The notes under the pieces were generated by a model that saw only the letters and a program-made list of their open reading frames with translations, had not been told where the DNA came from and ran no database searches. From an uncultured Myxococcales bacterium (GTDB lineage: Bacteria; Myxococcota_A; UBA9042; DTJE01), in contig CAINDP010000170.1 in the NCBI GenBank assembly GCA_903847405.1, positions 1-54,040 of the forward strand: DNA of 54,040 nt, written 5' to 3'. Positions 50,701 through 54,040 of the stretch are shown one piece after another. The stretch's first letter is position 1. Every line of letters starts with the position of its first letter. The position numbers and the translations under genes are program-made.

Positions 50701-52022
50701 ACTTCCTTCTGGTAGTTGCTGGCGATGACGCGGACCAGTTCCTCGGCCTTCGACATTTCGGCGTCGATGAAGACCTTCGGGGCGTCGGTCTGGAACTTGT
50801 CCAGCAGGCCGATCAGGCGGCGGGTTTCCTCGACGACGCGGGCCTTGGCGGCCAGCTTGTACACGTTTTCCAGGATGGCGCGCTGGTACTCGACGACCTT
50901 GTACTGGTCCTGCGCATCCTTGTATTCGGCGATGATCTTCTTGTACAACTTCGTGGACTTGTCGTACTCGCCCTGGCTGGCATAGCCTTCCGCCAGGCGG
51001 ACGGCGAGGTCCATGTACCCGGTGGGCGCGATGGCCTTGAAGACCTTGATCGCGTTCTCGGGGCTGCCGACCTGCGAGTAGACCATGACCAGGTCGCGCT
51101 GGGACTCGCGCAGCAACTGGGCGCCGTACCCGATGGACTTGGCCTGGTCGCCCTTCGCGTAGTCGATGACCTTCAGGAACTGGTTCATCGCCTCTTCGTG
51201 CTGGCCCATGTTGTAGAAGCACCAGCCCTTCTTGTAGATGGCCAGGCCGTAGGGCGACGACATCGGGAAGTTTTCGACTTCCGCGTACATCTTCTGGGCT
51301 TCGTCCATGCGCCCGCTGTTGAAGTAGAACTCGCCGATGTTCAGCAGGGCGTCGGGGACGTACCGGCTGTTGGGCGCCTCGCGGATGACGCGGGCGAAGT
51401 AGGGAAAGGCCTGATCCTGGCGGTCCATCTGCACCAGGGTGTAACCCAGCAGGTACAGGACCTGGTCCAGGTTCAGGTAGTTCGGATAGCGATCGACGAC
51501 CATCATGTAGGCGTTGGCCGTTTCTTCCTGCCAGTAGGTCCGCTGCTTCAGCAGTTCCTGCTGTTCGGACTGGACCTGGGCCACGGCCCCGTCGTCGCCG
51601 GCGTCCTGCGCCTTCTTGAGGCGCGTGAACATTTCGTTGCCGTAGGCCTTGTTGAAGAAGTTTTCCGCCTTGTCCCAGTACAGGCGCGCCAGGCGGGCGT
51701 AGTACTCGGGCTTGCCGGGGTCCTCTTCGTCGGTGGTTTCGATCAACTGGTTCAGGGTGGAGATGGCCTGCTCCAGCTTCTCGTCGGCCATGCGCTCGGG
51801 GCGGGAGGCGATCGCCTTGACGCCCATGGGCTTGGCCGGTCCCTTCGGCTTCTGGTCCCCCAGGACGTCCGTCGTGGCCGTCTTCGGGGCGCCCGAGTCG
51901 GGCAGCGAGTACGTCTTGATTTCGGCGCCCGCCTTCTTTTCGTCCTTCTTCTGGGCGAAGGCCGAGGGCGCAACCAGCGTCGCGACAACCAGGAACCCGA
52001 GGGTGCGGGAGAGCATCGTCAT
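47781..52022 (-). CDS. Large TPR periplasmic protein, GltD-like
   Basis: 1413 residues from ATG 52022 (GGAGG six bases upstream); ATG two codons later is an alternative. Signal peptide with PSAFAQ cleavage, a charged linker, then arrays of tetratricopeptide-type helical repeats over about 80-500 and 540-850, a helical middle, and a classic TPR block at about 1070-1350 (NVSYNLGALLAFKGDRAGAKAAFEKAF, ...). It ends in Pro/Ala repeats (PAPAPAPTPAPAP). Size and signal fit a periplasmic scaffold such as GltD of Myxococcus. The order of the genes supports this, but a different TPR scaffold remains possible. Confidence 0.8.
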   Translation of the reverse strand: MTMLSRTLGFLVVATLVAPSAFAQKKDEKKAGAEIKTYSLPDSGAPKTATTDVLGDQKPKGPAKPMGVKAIASRPERMADEKLEQAISTLNQLIETTDEEDPGKPEYYARLARLYWDKAENFFNKAYGNEMFTRLKKAQDAGDDGAVAQVQSEQQELLKQRTYWQEETANAYMMVVDRYPNYLNLDQVLYLLGYTLVQMDRQDQAFPYFARVIREAPNSRYVPDALLNIGEFYFNSGRMDEAQKMYAEVENFPMSSPYGLAIYKKGWCFYNMGQHEEAMNQFLKVIDYAKGDQAKSIGYGAQLLRESQRDLVMVYSQVGSPENAIKVFKAIAPTGYMDLAVRLAEGYASQGEYDKSTKLYKKIIAEYKDAQDQYKVVEYQRAILENVYKLAAKARVVEETRRLIGLLDKFQTDAPKVFIDAEMSKAEELVRVIASNYQKEVSVTMEEATKEFTHLLYNEYLRLFPNSPEYYNMTYNYAALLFQLGKYNEAAERYTTIVELQPNGPKAQDAAHHAVSAYYKLADFTKDKTKSDDSGDTEPRELPVFETKLVKACERYLAMAPKDAPDVIEARFLASMIWYRYNHFDKAEAGFRTIIEDAPDAENAPDSARLLLSSLTLQRNIKGLYAATELIAKNPKLMQGDVPGIITRINEQKDFNKCYEFEQAGRYTVAAECFLDYVKRFAGTPLKDRSLINAANNFFKARLVERSLKANEQLVNEMPNSPLAIRALYNIADTYRRLAVYSEAARIYEVFVGLQPAHELTEESLRYATIFRTGLGEYDAAIKDLRKYLTLFPKASYAIAVALEIGSTLEKQGKHALAQKEYETWLAKYGKSSLDLYLKAHLRIGLTLRAQKKEALALDWFKKTVKAYEDLTDEEKTKVTPVGLAAAAEAQFYKGESVLADVRAVQLKLPEKVLAEAIAKKIGLIKEAMDTLTSVEAFGQPNWTIAAWARKGAGFQELAEAIENSPVPPQLNQDQKLFFKQGLADKAGPIWDRAKESYRRCVEQAQQLKWYNSYSAQAEEQLLRLDPEFKTLPDIRPQPGAYTLNEGRATLKPEKEGADAPKWTDTGIEDRIRTAAAAPDASANVSYNLGALLAFKGDRAGAKAAFEKAFAKNPQDGDALAQQGRLELAEGRTADAVAKFDKALQIDPANSVANNYYASKAQRDRNYPEAINLARKALVSDPDSMDAYEVLGAAYLELGLTDVGVLVGRNALSLSPSDGPIQNLLALTFLKTGEVRQAVQLFQKAVRDDPRLFDARMNFGAVTLAYKDATTAVEQFAEAARLRPTSVEARLGHAVALRGLNKGEDALRILLDLARDPNNADVRFNLCLVYQENLNKLDLAVNECDAFLRLATPNHPKRKEATRRLESLRLQIEAERSPAPMPAPAPAPAPTPAPAPAPTSEAVPAPAAAAGGK

Positions 52023-52074
52023 CGAAGGCCTCCGTTCAGCCCGAGAGAACGGGCCGGGGACGTCATCTGGTCAA

Positions 52075-53694
52075 TCACTTAACGGCGCCGCACGCCGACT
52101 GCAGGGGGTAGTGGTAGGAACCCAGTTCGTCCTTCCAGTATTCGCCGTCCCACACCCAGTAGATGTGCTCGGGGTCCACCTTGAACTCCTCCTTCGGAGC
52201 CGAGGGGCCGCCGGCGGAGACCTGCTGCTTCTTGACCTGCTCTTCCAGGACGCCCTTCTGGGCGTTCAGGCACTCGAAGCGGACCTTCAGGGCCTGCGAC
52301 AGCAGCGACTTCAGTTCGCGGCGCACGCGGGACAGGCGCTCCCGGGCCAACTGGCCGGCCTCGCTCATCGTCAGCGAGCGGTAGGCCAGCAGGTCGGGCA
52401 GCAGGAAGTCCACCAGCCCCTTGGCGACCGGGCTGCTCTTCAGGGATTCCAACTGCTGGATTTCCTTGGAGATCGTCACCACGAACCCGAACAGGCGGCG
52501 CAGCTTCGCATCGGCCAGGGCCGCGTTGAAGATCTTCTTGATCTTCAGCGAATAGGTCCCGCCCTTCTTCGACAGCGAGGCGAGGTACTGGTAGAAGTCC
52601 GTCGGGTCCGTGTGGCCGCCGAGGACCGCTTCCAGTTCCTTGTGGATTTCAAAGAATTCCTTGTAGAACGGGTCGATCGTGGCCAGCGCCTCGTCGTACC
52701 GGCAGTTCTTGAAGAAGATCACCGCGCGCAGGACCGACGCCTCGGGGTAGTACTCTTCCTCGAAGTACGGCGAGTTGACCGTCAGGATGTTGCCCAGGGC
52801 GCGGGAGTAGTTGCCCAACTGGTAGAACGCCCAGGACTTCTCGAACAGGCTGTCCAGCCACTGGTCGGACGTTTCCGGGATCTGGTCATAGAAGCGGACG
52901 GCCGTTTCCACGTTCCCGGGGATGAAGGTCGTCTTGTCGAAGCCGGCGCTGTAGAAGACGCGCGCCAGGGCCAGCGTGGACATTTCGCGATACTTGTCGC
53001 GGCCTTCGAACGGCCCCGAGGCCTTGACGAACCGCAGGACCTCCCGGAAGGCCTCCGAGGCCGGCATGGGCTCGCTGCGACGCACCAGCACGACGCCCTT
53101 GAGGTACATCGCCTTCACGAACAGGTCCGGGCGGCTGGCGCCCACGCGGGACAGGCTTTCCAGGGCGGCGTCGAGATTTCCTTCATAGTAATGGTACTGG
53201 CCGACGTAGAAGGAGATCTCCTCGGCGAGGTCGATCGGGTACTTGTCGGCCGGGTACGACGCCATCCGGAACAGGGTGTTCGTTTCGCCGGGGATTTCCC
53301 GGTGGATCCTGACCAGCCAGGTCAGCGTGTCGATGTAGCGGACGTGCGTGGGGCCGGCCTCGACGACGCGGTCGAAGTACCCGAAGGAACTGACGAAGAA
53401 CTTCAGCGCGAACAGGGCGAGGCCCATTTCGTACTGCGCTTCCTGGAAGTACGGCGCCGCTTCCTCGCCTTCGGAAAGGATCCGGTTGTAGACCAGCGAG
53501 GCGTCGTAGAACTTGCCTTGCGATGACAAGCGCTTGCCTTCGGTCAGGACGAGGGTGAAGGCACTCTGGGCCGCGGCCGGAGCCGCCGTCGGTGCAGCCG
53601 GTGTCGGCTCCGGCGCGGGCGCCTGGGCCAGGGCCGCAACGGTCCAGAAGGTCGCGATCAGGGCGAAAGCCCCGACGTTCGTGGCATGCCGCAT
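52075..53694 (-). CDS. TPR-like periplasmic protein, possibly GltC-like
   Basis: 539 residues from ATG 53694 (AAAGGGG seven bases upstream). Signal peptide with VAALAQ cleavage and a Pro/Ala linker (about 25-42). About ten divergent TPR-like helical hairpins (FTLVLTEGKRLSSQGKFYDASL, YFQEAQYEMGLALF, FYVGQYHYYEGNLDAAL, FEKSWAFYQLGNYSRAL); then a helical/coiled region and a C-terminal cap reading WVWDGEYWKDELGSYHY. First gene of the cluster, directly behind a strong promoter. The GltC match rests on this cap and on context. Confidence 0.72.
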   Translation of the reverse strand: MRHATNVGAFALIATFWTVAALAQAPAPEPTPAAPTAAPAAAQSAFTLVLTEGKRLSSQGKFYDASLVYNRILSEGEEAAPYFQEAQYEMGLALFALKFFVSSFGYFDRVVEAGPTHVRYIDTLTWLVRIHREIPGETNTLFRMASYPADKYPIDLAEEISFYVGQYHYYEGNLDAALESLSRVGASRPDLFVKAMYLKGVVLVRRSEPMPASEAFREVLRFVKASGPFEGRDKYREMSTLALARVFYSAGFDKTTFIPGNVETAVRFYDQIPETSDQWLDSLFEKSWAFYQLGNYSRALGNILTVNSPYFEEEYYPEASVLRAVIFFKNCRYDEALATIDPFYKEFFEIHKELEAVLGGHTDPTDFYQYLASLSKKGGTYSLKIKKIFNAALADAKLRRLFGFVVTISKEIQQLESLKSSPVAKGLVDFLLPDLLAYRSLTMSEAGQLARERLSRVRRELKSLLSQALKVRFECLNAQKGVLEEQVKKQQVSAGGPSAPKEEFKVDPEHIYWVWDGEYWKDELGSYHYPLQSACGAVK

Positions 53695-53729
53695 GTGCGT
53701 ACCCCTTTCAAAGTCCGCGGGTTGTCCGA

Positions 53730-53757
53730 ATTATTGCAGAAGGCGGTGAACTGTCAA
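53730..53757 (-). promoter_or_regulatory. Main promoter of the Glt-like cluster
   Basis: Minus strand -35 TTGACA (53757-53752), a 16-base spacer and -10 AATAAT (53735-53730), 35 bases before the first start. Confidence 0.72.
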
Positions 53758-54040
53758 GGCGAAAGGCCTCGTGGGTTGCGGCCCGCCGCCCTCCACGGGC
53801 GGGGGGGCCTCGCCCGGTTCAACCCCGGGCGCGTTGTCGGCGAGTCGATCCCCCCGGGCGGGTGGGGTCCGGAGGGCGTCCACGTCCACGTGCACGATCA
53901 CGTCTCCCGATTGATCACATCTGAAATCCTCAAGAACCGCTGAGAACTGGCATCCGCGAACTGCTACAGCCTCGACGACACGTCGTGTTCTTGGCACTTT
54001 CTCGAAGAAGAGGAGAATTAATAACCCCGGGTAATACCGG
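53758..54040. other. Unassigned intergenic end with CACGTC microrepeat
   Basis: No gene, RNA or operon signal could be recognised here. 53877-53903 is a degenerate six-base repeat (GTCCAC/GTGCAC units), and a similar loose GTCCAC-rich spacer lies before the inverted-repeat element near 5226-5238. The last 60 bases are less GC-rich and include an AAGAGGAG followed by no start codon before the window ends. Confidence 0.5.

Noticed and set aside
53813-53829. A tRNA T-arm-like hairpin, CCCGG-TTCAACC-CCGGG
   Set aside because: No matching acceptor stem, anticodon arm or D arm lies upstream on either strand.
53731-53997. An 88-codon minus-strand frame
   Set aside because: It covers the Glt-like promoter, is Arg/Pro-rich without conserved motifs, and has no ribosome-binding site.
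53985-54040. Resemblance of the window end to the V3 part of 16S rRNA (GCACTTTC, TAATACC)
   Set aside because: The upstream helices and the conserved GTTGTAAA sequence are absent; the match is short and in a GC-poor patch.
1-54040. CRISPR arrays, integrases, transposase genes
   Set aside because: No regularly spaced repeats and no protein with integrase or transposase motifs was found in reading both strands.

Overview
The window is GC-rich chromosomal DNA from a deltaproteobacterium-like organism, most probably in or near the Myxococcota. The evidence is the mix of genes. Secreted lipoproteins carry Asp/Val/Pro-rich linkers and Cys-rich or DNDCDG repeats. A gene block resembles the Glt envelope/gliding machinery. 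The SOS mutasome imuA-imuB-dnaE2 sits behind a LexA box of the Myxococcus type. No rRNA, tRNA, CRISPR array, prophage or transposase gene was found; almost everything is gene-dense housekeeping, signalling and envelope DNA. Promoters of the TTGACN-N16-18-TANNNT type recur throughout and support many of the starts.

Layout. 1-3659 (minus): a lipoprotein with beta-propeller-like repeats, a secreted FG-GAP-like protein and a ribbon-helix-helix protein cut by the window edge. 3776-5173: MFS transporter. 5239-5422: a small inverted-repeat element. 5426-11245: LexA-controlled imuA-imuB-dnaE2. 11242-12855 (minus): PAS histidine kinase with receiver. 13008-15200: greA, tsaE and two overlapping genes that look like the two halves of RdgC. 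15225-20867 (minus): a PBP-type transpeptidase, a giant Cys-rich lipoprotein and an MlaE permease. 20981-26865: rpmB, dusB, thiE, prmC, era and a membrane GGDEF protein. 26873-34688: a small Cys protein, a P-loop/dCMP-deaminase fusion, rpoZ, a LolB-like lipoprotein, tmk, a GspF-like protein, RNase P RNA and a pseudo-receiver protein. 34700-37513 (minus): a membrane protein and two Cys-rich lipoproteins. 37655-43242 (minus): a three-gene signalling operon. 43436-44713: dihydroorotase. 44753-53694 (minus): a five-gene Glt-like envelope cluster.

The most interesting pieces are these. (i) The 37655-43242 operon joins a receiver-kinase, a PilZ-methyltransferase resembling PhcB (3-hydroxy fatty acid methyl ester signal synthase) and a kinase-receiver-kinase membrane sensor: a candidate quorum or lipid-signal system possibly linked to c-di-GMP. 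(ii) A 75-bp imperfect palindrome is present twice, 91% identical by hand alignment, plus one half copy. One copy lies in frame inside dnaE2 and another at the 5' end of a secreted-protein gene, reminiscent of Rickettsia palindromic elements. (iii) RdgC appears split into two genes. (iv) A fused P-loop/dCMP deaminase lies near tmk. (v) The Glt-like cluster occurs as one operon-like block.

All functions come from reading the translated sequences by eye; no database search was run.
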